The notes below the pieces were generated by a model, which made no database searches, was not told the origin of the DNA, and saw nothing but the letters and a program-made list of their open reading frames with translations. This document shows, piece after piece, positions 53,557 to 61,218 of a DNA stretch of 64,000 bases; positions within the stretch are counted from its first letter, which is position 1; the number at the start of each line of letters is the position of its first letter. The translations under genes and the position numbers were made by a program. The stretch is from Celeribacter indicus (GTDB lineage: Bacteria > Pseudomonadota > Alphaproteobacteria > Rhodobacterales > Rhodobacteraceae): the NCBI RefSeq assembly GCF_000819565.1, contig NZ_CP004394.1:91184-155183 (forward strand). Reading direction: 5' to 3'.

Positions 53557-54015
53557 ATGATCCGTTCCATCCCCCTTTCCCTCACCCTGCTCCTCGCCGC
53601 GCCCGCCGCGATGGCGCAGTCCCAGGAGATCACCCGCGCCGAAGACCGCGCCGGGGAGACCGGCAGCGAGGAGACCTTTACCGGCACCGTCTATGTCGCG
53701 CCGGTCTTCGACCCGGTGATGAACGACGTGAACGGGGGAGAGGTCACCTTCCTGCCCGGCGCGCGCTCCGCCTGGCACACGCATCCGGCGGGCCAGATCC
53801 TCGTCGTCACCGCAGGCACCGGCTGGGTGCAGGAGCGCGGCCAGGAGAAACAGGTGATCCAGGCCGGCGACGTGGTCTGGTGCCCGCCCGGTGTCGAGCA
53901 CTGGCACGGCGCCACCGACAGCACTGCCGTCACCCATTACGCGATCCAGGCCAATGTGGACGGCGCCGCGGCCGCATGGGGCGAACATGTCACGGACGAG
54001 GAATACGGCGGCTGA
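53557..54015 (+). CDS. Exported cupin-domain protein (cupin 1)
   Basis: 152 aa. Signal peptide MIRSIPLSLTLLLAAPAAMA, then a small cupin with metal ligands in [14 protein letters not shown] and VEHWHGA. It is a paralog of cupin 2 (56616-57011), which lacks a signal peptide; both resemble the Mn-binding cupins that include the Granulicella hydroxynitrile lyase. Start after CAGGAGACGACCAAG. Its promoter region is broken by the IS elements, so expression may now depend on the IS end or be lost. Confidence 0.85.
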   Translation: MIRSIPLSLTLLLAAPAAMAQSQEITRAEDRAGETGSEETFTGTVYVAPVFDPVMNDVNGGEVTFLPGARSAWHTHPAGQILVVTAGTGWVQERGQEKQVIQAGDVVWCPPGVEHWHGATDSTAVTHYAIQANVDGAAAAWGEHVTDEEYGG

Positions 54016-54152
54016 CCGCCCTTCCCCGCGGCGCGGCCTCCCCCGGCCGCGCCGACCCGGCAAGGCTCTGCCGATGCCGCGCCAGGAGGAACGCCATCCT
54101 TGCATAATCCATGGCACCATGACCGCTCCTCATATATCCTGAAGGAGATCCC

Positions 54153-55082
54153 ATGATCCTCGACACAAAGATCAAGGCCTCCTTCATGCTCCGAGAGAAC
54201 ATCAACGACCTGATCGCCTTCGCCGCCGTGGCGGAGGAACGCAGCTTCACACGCGCCGCCGCCCGGCTCAACGTGTCGCAATCCGCGCTCAGCCACACGA
54301 TCAAGGCGCTGGAACAGCGGCTCGGCCTGCGGCTGCTGACGCGGACGACGCGGACGGTCGCGCCGACGCTCGCGGGCGAGGATCTCCTCGCCACGCTGAA
54401 CCCCTGTTTCGACAAGATCGAGACGCGGCTGCTCGCGCTCAACGACGCGCGCGACCAGCCGACCGGCACCGTGCGCATCGCCGCCACCGAATATGCGATC
54501 GAGACGCTGCTCTGGCCGAAACTCTCCCCGGTGCTGAAACAATATCCGAGCGTGAACGTCGAATTCGTGATGGATTACGGCTATACCGATCTCGCCCAGT
54601 CGCAATGCGACGCCGGCGTGCGCTATGGCGAGCAGGTGAGCGACGGCATGATCGCCATGCGCATCGGCCCCGACGAACGCATGGTCTGCGTCGGCGCGCC
54701 GGAGTATTTCGCGCGCCACGGCCCGCCCGACACGCCGCAGGCGCTCAGCGACCACCAATGCGTGAACCTGCGCCTGTCCACCCATGGCGCGCTCTACGCC
54801 TGGGAATTCGAGGACCGCGACGGCCACGAGATCCGGGTGAAGGTCCAGGGCCAGACCTGTTTCAACACGATCAACCCGGTGCTGCGCGCGGCCCAGGACG
54901 GCCACGGGCTCGCCCTCGTGCCCGAACGCCTCGCCCGCCCGCATCTCGACAGCGGCGCGCTCGTGAGCTGTCTCGAGGAATTCTCGCCGCCCTTCGCGGG
55001 CTTCCACCTCTATTACCCGAGCCGCCAGCGCCCCTCGAGCGCCTTCGAGATCGTGCTCGACGCCCTGCGCGAGCGCGCCTGA
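54153..55082 (+). CDS. LysR-family transcriptional regulator
   Basis: 309 aa. HTH LIAFAAVAEERSFTRAAARLNVSQSALSHTIKALEQRLGLRLLTRTTRTVAPT and a periplasmic-binding-like effector domain (TGTVRIAATEYAIETLLWPKL ... VCVGAPEYFARHG). Start after TGAAGGAGATCCC; the internal Met 12 is an alternative. It lies in the middle of the genes that share the TCATGA-N7-TCATGA site, a palindromic T-N11-A pattern of the kind LysR proteins bind, so it is the likely activator of all of them. Confidence 0.92.
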   Translation: MILDTKIKASFMLRENINDLIAFAAVAEERSFTRAAARLNVSQSALSHTIKALEQRLGLRLLTRTTRTVAPTLAGEDLLATLNPCFDKIETRLLALNDARDQPTGTVRIAATEYAIETLLWPKLSPVLKQYPSVNVEFVMDYGYTDLAQSQCDAGVRYGEQVSDGMIAMRIGPDERMVCVGAPEYFARHGPPDTPQALSDHQCVNLRLSTHGALYAWEFEDRDGHEIRVKVQGQTCFNTINPVLRAAQDGHGLALVPERLARPHLDSGALVSCLEEFSPPFAGFHLYYPSRQRPSSAFEIVLDALRERA

Positions 55083-55086
55083 ACAT

Positions 55087-55105
55087 TCATGAGATGCGCT
55101 CATGA
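55087..55105 (+). promoter_or_regulatory. LysR-type operator, copy 3, with promoter
   Basis: TCATGAG-N5-CTCATGA right after the regulator stop. TTTACC at 55126-55131 and CATATC/TATCAG at 55148-55155 make a -35/-10 pair, putting the site centre near -64, the usual LysR recognition position. Confidence 0.68.
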
Positions 55106-55189
55106 GCGACGTGACGCGCGCGAGATTTACCTTTGCGCCGCACGCCCCATATCAGGCGCAGAGCCCGATATCCCGCAAAGGAGACCCTG

Positions 55190-55951
55190 ATGAAGACCCG
55201 AGTTGCCGCCTCGACCCTTGCTCTCATGACGACATCCGCCTTCGCACAGGACATGTCCGCCACCCTGCCGGAGGCCATCGGCCGGGTCTCCCCCGCGCTC
55301 GGGGCCTATTCCGAGGAGGCGCTGTTCAACGGCGAATGGACGGCGGAGGCGCTGTCGGTGCGCGACCGCGCGCTCGTCACCTTCGCCGCGCTGCTGACCC
55401 GGCACGAGACGGAGACCCTCGGCGCGCATGTGGCGCTGGCCCTCGATGCCGGCGTGACCCCCGCAGAGATCTCCGAGACGATCACCCATCTCGCCTTCTA
55501 CACCGGCTGGGGCAATGCCGTCGCCGCCTCGGAAGCCGCCGCGCCGGTCTTCGACGACCGCGGGGTGAGCGAGGAGGATCTTCCGGCGGTCGATCCCGAA
55601 CTCCTGCCGCTCGACGAGGCGGCCGAGGCCGCGCGCGAGGAAAATGTCCGGGGCGATTACGGCGAGGTGTCCATGGGCGTCGTGGACAACACCCGCGACG
55701 TGCTGTTCCGCGACCTCTGGCTGCGCCCCGGCCTCGAACCCCGCGACCGCAGCCTCGTGACCGTCGCCGCGCTGATCGCCGCCGGACAGCCGGAACAGAT
55801 GACCTTCCACCTCAACCGCGCGATGGACAACGGCCTCACCCAGGCCGAGGCGGGCGGCGTGCTGTCGCATCTGGCCTTCTACGCCGGCTGGCCGAGGGTC
55901 TTTTCCGCCCTGCCCGTCGCGAAAGAGGTCTTCGCCTCGCGGAGCGAATGA
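55190..55951 (+). CDS. Exported protein with two carboxymuconolactone decarboxylase (CMD) domains
   Basis: 253 aa. Signal peptide MKTRVAASTLALMTTSAFA, then two CMD repeats: RDRALVTFAALLTRHETETLGAHVALALDAGVTPAEISETITHLAFYTGWGNA and RDRSLVTVAALIAAGQPEQMTFHLNRAMDNGLTQAEAGGVLSHLAFYAGWPR. The CxxC pair of AhpD peroxidases is missing, so it is not an alkylhydroperoxidase; the His in the THLAFY/SHLAFY helices is kept. Function unknown. Start after AAAGGAGACCCTG; first gene of a three-gene unit. Confidence 0.85.
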   Translation: MKTRVAASTLALMTTSAFAQDMSATLPEAIGRVSPALGAYSEEALFNGEWTAEALSVRDRALVTFAALLTRHETETLGAHVALALDAGVTPAEISETITHLAFYTGWGNAVAASEAAAPVFDDRGVSEEDLPAVDPELLPLDEAAEAAREENVRGDYGEVSMGVVDNTRDVLFRDLWLRPGLEPRDRSLVTVAALIAAGQPEQMTFHLNRAMDNGLTQAEAGGVLSHLAFYAGWPRVFSALPVAKEVFASRSE

Positions 55952-55954
55952 CCC

Positions 55955-56593
55955 ATGCGGATCGCGGTCCTCGGATCCGGTCGGATGGGGGCGAAGCTCG
56001 GGCGGCTCTGGGCGCGCTGCGGCCATGACGTGACCTTCGCCTATGCCCGCAGCGCGCAAAAGCTCGAACGCCTCGCCCGCGAAAGCGGCGCCACCCATGC
56101 AAGCGTCGCCGAGGCGGTGCGCGGGGCGGAGGCGATCCTGCTCGCGGTGCACTGGTCGCGCACCGGCGACGTGCTCGGCCAGGCGGGCGACATGGCGGGC
56201 AAGGTCGTGCTCAACTGCTGCGTGCCGCTCGACGAGGCCGACCGCGATCTCGTCGTCGGCCTCACGACCTCCGGCGCGGAGGAGCTGGCGCGCCTCCGCC
56301 CGCAGGCGCGCTGGGTCTCCTGCTTCAACACCACGCCCTCGGAAAGTTTCGCGCCCGTCTTCATCCGGCGGGCCGACACCCCGCGGCCGCAGGTCATGGC
56401 CTATGGCGACGATCCGGGCGCGAAACAGATCGCCTTCGGCCTGATCCGCGACATCGGCTTCGAGCCGCTCGACACCGGCCCGCTGCGCAGCGGGCGCTAT
56501 GTCGAGCCCTTCGCCATGGCCACGGTCGAACTGGCCTATGTCCAGCCCGGCGGCCCCGCCCTCACCTATCGTTTCGAGAAATTGCGCGACTGA
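55955..56593 (+). CDS. NADP-binding oxidoreductase, F420-dependent-reductase-like
   Basis: 212 aa. N-terminal Rossmann motif [32 protein letters not shown], where Ala-Arg-Ser after the second strand favours NADPH. The C-terminal half resembles the npdG/NADPH oxidoreductase family ([33 protein letters not shown]). Three bases after the CMD gene, so surely cotranscribed. Confidence 0.83.
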   Translation: MRIAVLGSGRMGAKLGRLWARCGHDVTFAYARSAQKLERLARESGATHASVAEAVRGAEAILLAVHWSRTGDVLGQAGDMAGKVVLNCCVPLDEADRDLVVGLTTSGAEELARLRPQARWVSCFNTTPSESFAPVFIRRADTPRPQVMAYGDDPGAKQIAFGLIRDIGFEPLDTGPLRSGRYVEPFAMATVELAYVQPGGPALTYRFEKLRD

Positions 56594-56615
56594 CCGCGCG
56601 AGGAAAGGAGACTCC

Positions 56616-57011
56616 ATGAAAATCATTCGTTCCGGCAGCGCCCCCTCCGGGCCCGGTCCCGAGGAATATTTCACCGGCACCGTGCGCGTCGACCCGCTGT
56701 TCCAGGCAGAGGCGCCCGGCCGCACCGGCGGCGCGCATGTCACCTTCGAACCCGGCGCGCGCACGGCATGGCACACCCACCCCGCCGGGCAGACGCTGAT
56801 CGTCACCTTCGGGCGCGGCCGCGTCCGGCGCGAGGGCGGCCCGGTGGAGGAGATCTCCCAGGGCGACATCGTCTGGTTTCCCGCCGGCGAGAAACACTGG
56901 CACGGCGCCGCGCCCGACACGGCGATGAGCCATATCGCCATCCAGGAAAGCATCGACGGCAGCCCCGTCACCTGGATGGAAAAGGTCTCCGACGCCGATT
57001 ACGGCGACTGA
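56616..57011 (+). CDS. Cytoplasmic cupin, hydroxynitrile-lyase-like (cupin 2)
   Basis: 131 aa. Closely resembles the Mn-cupin hydroxynitrile lyase GtHNL in length and motifs: [41 protein letters not shown] (His, His, Gln ligands) and [24 protein letters not shown] (last His). Natural role of the family is unknown; cyanohydrin cleavage is a promiscuous activity. Start after GAGGAAAGGAGACTCC, last gene of the CMD unit. Confidence 0.85.
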   Translation: MKIIRSGSAPSGPGPEEYFTGTVRVDPLFQAEAPGRTGGAHVTFEPGARTAWHTHPAGQTLIVTFGRGRVRREGGPVEEISQGDIVWFPAGEKHWHGAAPDTAMSHIAIQESIDGSPVTWMEKVSDADYGD

Positions 57012-57075
57012 CGCCCGAAACGCGGGCCGGCTCCCGCCGGGATCCGGCCCCTTCGTCGCACCGTCTGCCGCGCAG

Positions 57076-57094
57076 TCATGAGCCGTGCTCATGA
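57076..57094 (+). promoter_or_regulatory. LysR-type operator, copy 4, with promoter
   Basis: CAGTCATGAG-N5-CTCATGACTG, ten-base perfect arms. TTTACA at 57115-57120 and TATCTG at 57137-57142 form the promoter; GATTTAC stands at the same offset (+37) as in copy 3. Confidence 0.7.
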
Positions 57095-57260
57095 CTGAAT
57101 TTGGCATCTCCCGATTTACAGCATCTTCTGCCGCGCTATCTGATGAAGGGCGCGCGCGCCCGGACGAGCCCGAAGCACTGGCCACCGGCGCCCCCGCCCG
57201 TTCCGACCAAGGGGACACGCACATCACGAAGGTCGCCCCCGCTACCCACGAGGAAACCCC

Positions 57261-57722
57261 ATGCAACTTCAGATCAACGACCAGACCTATGACGTGGAGG
57301 CCGAGGGAGATACGCCTCTGCTCTGGATCCTGCGCGACAATCTCGGCCTGACCGGCACGAAATACGGCTGCGGCATCGCCCAGTGCGGCGCCTGTTCGGT
57401 GCTGATCGACGGCATCGTCACCCGCTCCTGCATCACCCCCGTCGACACGGTGACCGAAAGCCGCATCACCACCATCGAGGCGATCGAGCAGGACGAGACC
57501 GGCCGCCGCGTCGTCGAGAAATGGGTGGAACACCAGGTGCCGCAATGCGGCTACTGCCAGTCCGGGCAGGTGATGGCCGTCACCTCGCTGCTCAAGGAAA
57601 ACGCCACCCCCGACGACGAGGACATCGCCGCGGCGATGACCAACCTGTGCCGCTGCGGCACCTATAACGCGATCCGCGCCGCCGTCCTGGATCTCGCGCA
57701 GGGCGAGGGAGAGACGCTATGA
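57261..57722 (+). CDS. 2Fe-2S subunit of a molybdenum oxidoreductase (IorA-like)
   Basis: 153 aa. Plant-type cluster cysteines in KYGCGIAQCGACSVLIDG and RSC, and the second cluster in VPQCGYCQSGQ and NLCRCGTYNAI. Transfers electrons from the Mo site of the next gene's product. Stop and next start overlap (ATGA). The leader of about 110 bases from the predicted start site to the ATG is unremarkable. Confidence 0.93.
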   Translation: MQLQINDQTYDVEAEGDTPLLWILRDNLGLTGTKYGCGIAQCGACSVLIDGIVTRSCITPVDTVTESRITTIEAIEQDETGRRVVEKWVEHQVPQCGYCQSGQVMAVTSLLKENATPDDEDIAAAMTNLCRCGTYNAIRAAVLDLAQGEGETL

Positions 57723-59980
57723 CCCGCCTCGACCGCCTGTTCGCCCTCACCTCCCTGCTCTCGGGCCGTGCGCCGGTGAACCTGTCGCGCCGCCGCTTCC
57801 TGCTGTCCGCCGCCGGGGCCACTGCCGGATCGCTCGTGCTCGGCATCGGCCTGCCGGTCGCGGGCCGGGCGCAGGATGCCGCGCCGGAGATCGCCCCCGG
57901 CACCCGCGTGCCCGCCTTCATCGAAATCCGCCCCGACGGCACCATCCGCCTGCTCAGCCCGTTCAACGAGGGCGGCCAGGGCATCTTCACCGCCATGGCG
58001 CAGATCGTCGGCGAGGAGCTCGACGCCGATCCCGCGGGCTTCACCGTGGAAAACGCCCCGGCGGGCGAGGATTACCTCGTCGTCAACGGCCAGATGCGGA
58101 TCACCGGCGGCAGCATGTCGGTGCGCACGAGCTACGACACGATGCGCCGCCTCGGCGCGCTGACCCGCCGGTTGCTGCTCGAGGCCGCGGCGACCCGGCT
58201 CGACGTGCCGGTGGACGACCTGACGACCGAACCGGGCGAGATCGTCCATGCCGCCTCCGGCCGGCGGCTCGGCTATGGCGAGGTCGCGGGCGACGCGCTC
58301 GACCTTCCCGTGCCCGATCCCGACAGCGTGACGCTGAAGGATCCCGCCGACTTCCGCTGGATCGGCAAGCCGCTCGCACGGGTCGATATCCGGGACAAAT
58401 CCACCGGAAAGGCGGTCTATGCCATCGACACGAAGGTCGAGGACATGGTCCATGCCGCCGTCCAGCACGCCCCCCGCCTCGGCCTCACGGTCGGCACGAT
58501 CGCCAACGAGGCGGAGGTCGCGGCGATGCCCGGCGTGATCTCCATCCACCGCCTGACCGGCGCGGTCGCGGTCGTCTCCGAACGCTGGTGGACCGCGCGC
58601 AAGGCCGTCGAGGCGCTGGAGGTCGACTGGGCAGAACCCGAGCCCGACACCGATCCCCTCGTCCGCTACATGCCCGCCGATTTCTCCACCGAGGCCTTCG
58701 CCGAACGCCTCGCCAGCGAGCCGGGCGAGGGCACGACGGCGGAAAGCGAGGACATCGTCGAGACTGCCTTCGACGCCGCCGAAACGGTGGTCGAGGCCAC
58801 CTATCACAGCCAGTTCCTCAACCATGCCCAGCTCGAACCGCCCTCGACGGTGGCGCGGTTCAACGACGACGGCTCGCTCGAGCTGTGGATGCCGAACCAG
58901 GCGCCGGAACAGTTCCGCGACGTGATCGCCGGCATCACCGGGCTCGAGGCGGATCGGATCGCGATCCATTCCCCGATCCTCGGCGGCTTCTTCGGGCGGC
59001 ACTTCCTCTATCCCGAGGCCAACCCCTTCCCGCAGGCGATCCAGCTCGCCCGCGAGACCGGCCGCCCGGTAAAGGTGATCTGGAGCCGGGAGGAGGAATT
59101 CCTGCGCGACCCGCTGCGCCCGATGGCGGCGGTGCGCTTCCGCGGCGCGCTCGATGCCGAGGGCATGCCCGTCGCGCTCGAGGCGATCAGCGCCTGCGAG
59201 GGTCCGACCGAGGGCATCTGGGGCCGCAATCCCGAAACGCTCGACCCGACCGCGCTCGAGGGGCTGACGGGCAAGGCCTATGCCATCCCCAACCGCCGGA
59301 TCGCCCAGCTCTACGTGGAAAACCCCACGATGCTCGCCTACTGGCGCTCGGTCGGCAATTCGATGAACGATTTCTTCTATGAAACCTTCCTCGACGAGCT
59401 GGCCGATGCGGGCGGGCAGGATCCGTTCGAACTGCGCCTGCACCTGCTGGCGGGCAACGAGCGGCTGACCACCCTGCTCCGGTCGGTCGCGGACCTGTCG
59501 GGCGGCTGGAAACGCGGGCCCTTCACCGCCGAGGACGGCAGCCGGCGCGCCCGCGGCATCGGCATGGCCTCCCCCTTCGGCAGCGAGACGGCGGCGATCG
59601 CGGAGGTCTCCATCCGCGATGGCGAGGTCGTGGTCCACGACGTCTGGGAAGCCATCGACCCCGGCAGCATCGTCAATCCCGCGATCATCGAGGCGCAGGT
59701 GAATTCCGCCGTCGCGCTCGGCCTGTCGCAGGTGCTGCTCGAGGAAACCGCCTATGAGAACGGCATGCCCGTGGCGCGCAATTTCGACATGTATCCGATC
59801 CTCACCCCGGACCGGATGCCGCGCGTTCATACCACCATCGTGGAAAGCGGCGCCCCCATGGGCGGGGTCGGCGAACCGGGCCTGCCGCCCGTGCCGCCCG
59901 CCGTGGCGAATGCCGTCTCTGCCCTGACCGGCCAGCGGATCCGGCGCATGCCGCTCTCCCGCTACACGTTCGAGGCATAA
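57719..59980 (+). CDS. Tat-exported molybdopterin subunit (IorB-like aldehyde/isoquinoline oxidoreductase)
   Basis: 753 aa. Tat signal LSRRRFLLSAAGATAGSLVLGIGLPVAG, then the two Mo-binding halves of the IorB type (SPFNEGGQGIFTAMAQIVGEELDAD; DKSTGKAVYAIDTKVEDMVHAAVQHAPRLG; LGGFFGRHFLYPEANPFPQAIQLARETGRPVKV; the catalytic Glu in GGVGEPGLPPVPPAVANA). Likely a periplasmic oxidase of aldehydes or N-heterocycles. The cytochrome c subunit that often completes such enzymes is not nearby. Confidence 0.9.
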   Translation: MTRLDRLFALTSLLSGRAPVNLSRRRFLLSAAGATAGSLVLGIGLPVAGRAQDAAPEIAPGTRVPAFIEIRPDGTIRLLSPFNEGGQGIFTAMAQIVGEELDADPAGFTVENAPAGEDYLVVNGQMRITGGSMSVRTSYDTMRRLGALTRRLLLEAAATRLDVPVDDLTTEPGEIVHAASGRRLGYGEVAGDALDLPVPDPDSVTLKDPADFRWIGKPLARVDIRDKSTGKAVYAIDTKVEDMVHAAVQHAPRLGLTVGTIANEAEVAAMPGVISIHRLTGAVAVVSERWWTARKAVEALEVDWAEPEPDTDPLVRYMPADFSTEAFAERLASEPGEGTTAESEDIVETAFDAAETVVEATYHSQFLNHAQLEPPSTVARFNDDGSLELWMPNQAPEQFRDVIAGITGLEADRIAIHSPILGGFFGRHFLYPEANPFPQAIQLARETGRPVKVIWSREEEFLRDPLRPMAAVRFRGALDAEGMPVALEAISACEGPTEGIWGRNPETLDPTALEGLTGKAYAIPNRRIAQLYVENPTMLAYWRSVGNSMNDFFYETFLDELADAGGQDPFELRLHLLAGNERLTTLLRSVADLSGGWKRGPFTAEDGSRRARGIGMASPFGSETAAIAEVSIRDGEVVVHDVWEAIDPGSIVNPAIIEAQVNSAVALGLSQVLLEETAYENGMPVARNFDMYPILTPDRMPRVHTTIVESGAPMGGVGEPGLPPVPPAVANAVSALTGQRIRRMPLSRYTFEA

Positions 59981-60050
59981 GGCCCGCACGGCCGGGCGCC
60001 CGCGCCCGGTCGTTCCCGTTTCAGGCCGGTTCCGGGTCGCGTCCGGGCGC

Positions 60051-60124
60051 TATACAACAAAACTCATTTTCGTTGTGCAACGCCCCGCCCCGCGCTATAC
60101 AACAAAAAGTCCTTTTGATGTATA
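60051..60124. promoter_or_regulatory. Two tandem dyads before the nucleotidyltransferase gene
   Basis: TATACAACAAAA occurs at 60051 and 60096. Each opens an inverted repeat: ACAACAAAACTCATTTTCGTTGT (arms imperfect) and TATACAACAAAA-N5-TTTTGATGTATA (60096-60124, 11 of 12 pairs). The second ends six bases before the ATG, covering where a ribosome site should be; no Shine-Dalgarno is visible. Confidence 0.6.
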
Positions 60125-60130
60125 ACCGCG

Positions 60131-61153
60131 ATGACCGAGCTCCGCTTCCACTCCCCCGTCGGCCATGCCGCCTACCACGACCTGCTGCGCCTCGCGCAGG
60201 ACGAACAGGCGAGCGAAATCACCGGCACCCCCACCCGCGTCACGGTGAAGGGGCGCGTGTTCTGGTATGACAAGTTCCGTCTCGGCACCACCGTCGCACA
60301 GCGCTATATCGGCCCCGACAGCCCGGAGCTGCGCGCCCGCCTCGACCGGCTGGAGGCGCTTCGGACAGAGCGCGACGCCCGGCGCCGGGAACGCACCCGC
60401 CTCGTGCGCCTGTTGCGCGCGGAAGGCTATGCCTCCACCGACCAGCAGACCGGCAGCCTGCTGAACGCCTTCGCCCGCGCCGGCGTCTTCCGCCTCGGCG
60501 GCACGCTGATCGGAACGGTCGCCTTCCGCCATTACGAGGGCGAGCTGGGCCTCGCGCTCGGCTTCGACCGGCTGGCGCAGACCGGCGACATCGACATCGG
60601 CAGTTTCGAACGCCTCTCCTTCGCCCTGGGCGACACGGTCGAGACCCCGCTCGCCGAGGTGTTCCGCAGCCTCGACTTCGCCCCGGCCCCCTCGCTCGAT
60701 CCCGGCCGCACCTGGCGCTGGACGCAGGCGGGGGGCGAGGCGCTGGTGGAATTCCTGATGCCGGCGCAGGGCGAGGAATCGATCCGCGACCTGCCCGCCC
60801 TCGGGGTCAGCGCGCTGGCCCTGCGCCATCTCGATTTCCTGCTGAAAGACCCGATTCCCGCCGTCAGCCTCTATCGCAGCGGCGTGCTGATCCAGATCCC
60901 GCGCCCCGAACGCTTCGCCCTGCACAAGCTCATCGTCGCGGAACGGCGCCGGGGCGGCCCCGACGCGCTCAAGGCCGGAAAGGACCGCGCGCAGGCCGCC
61001 CTCCTCGTCGCGGCACTGGCGGAGACGCGGCCGGACGAGCTGGCCGAAGCGCATGAGGAGGCGCGCGGGCGCGGACCGAACTGGGCGGCCCGGATCGACG
61101 CCTCCCTCGCCCGCCTGCCCGAGACCCGCGCGCGGATCCGCGCCGTGCTCTGA
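60131..61153 (+). CDS. GSU2403-family nucleotidyltransferase-fold protein
   Basis: 340 aa. N-terminal helical part [28 protein letters not shown], a charged helix (residues 65-95), then a nucleotidyltransferase domain with [36 protein letters not shown] (the DxD metal pair) and [32 protein letters not shown]. Biological role unknown; the fold is shared with toxins of the MNT/AbiEii class. It appears monocistronic with palindromic upstream DNA that suggests tight control. Confidence 0.8.
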   Translation: MTELRFHSPVGHAAYHDLLRLAQDEQASEITGTPTRVTVKGRVFWYDKFRLGTTVAQRYIGPDSPELRARLDRLEALRTERDARRRERTRLVRLLRAEGYASTDQQTGSLLNAFARAGVFRLGGTLIGTVAFRHYEGELGLALGFDRLAQTGDIDIGSFERLSFALGDTVETPLAEVFRSLDFAPAPSLDPGRTWRWTQAGGEALVEFLMPAQGEESIRDLPALGVSALALRHLDFLLKDPIPAVSLYRSGVLIQIPRPERFALHKLIVAERRRGGPDALKAGKDRAQAALLVAALAETRPDELAEAHEEARGRGPNWAARIDASLARLPETRARIRAVL

Positions 61154-61218
61154 TCTCCCCCTTGGCGCGCGGACGCGGGAGGGCTAAGACACATCTCCGA
61201 CCATCAGGGAGACGACCC

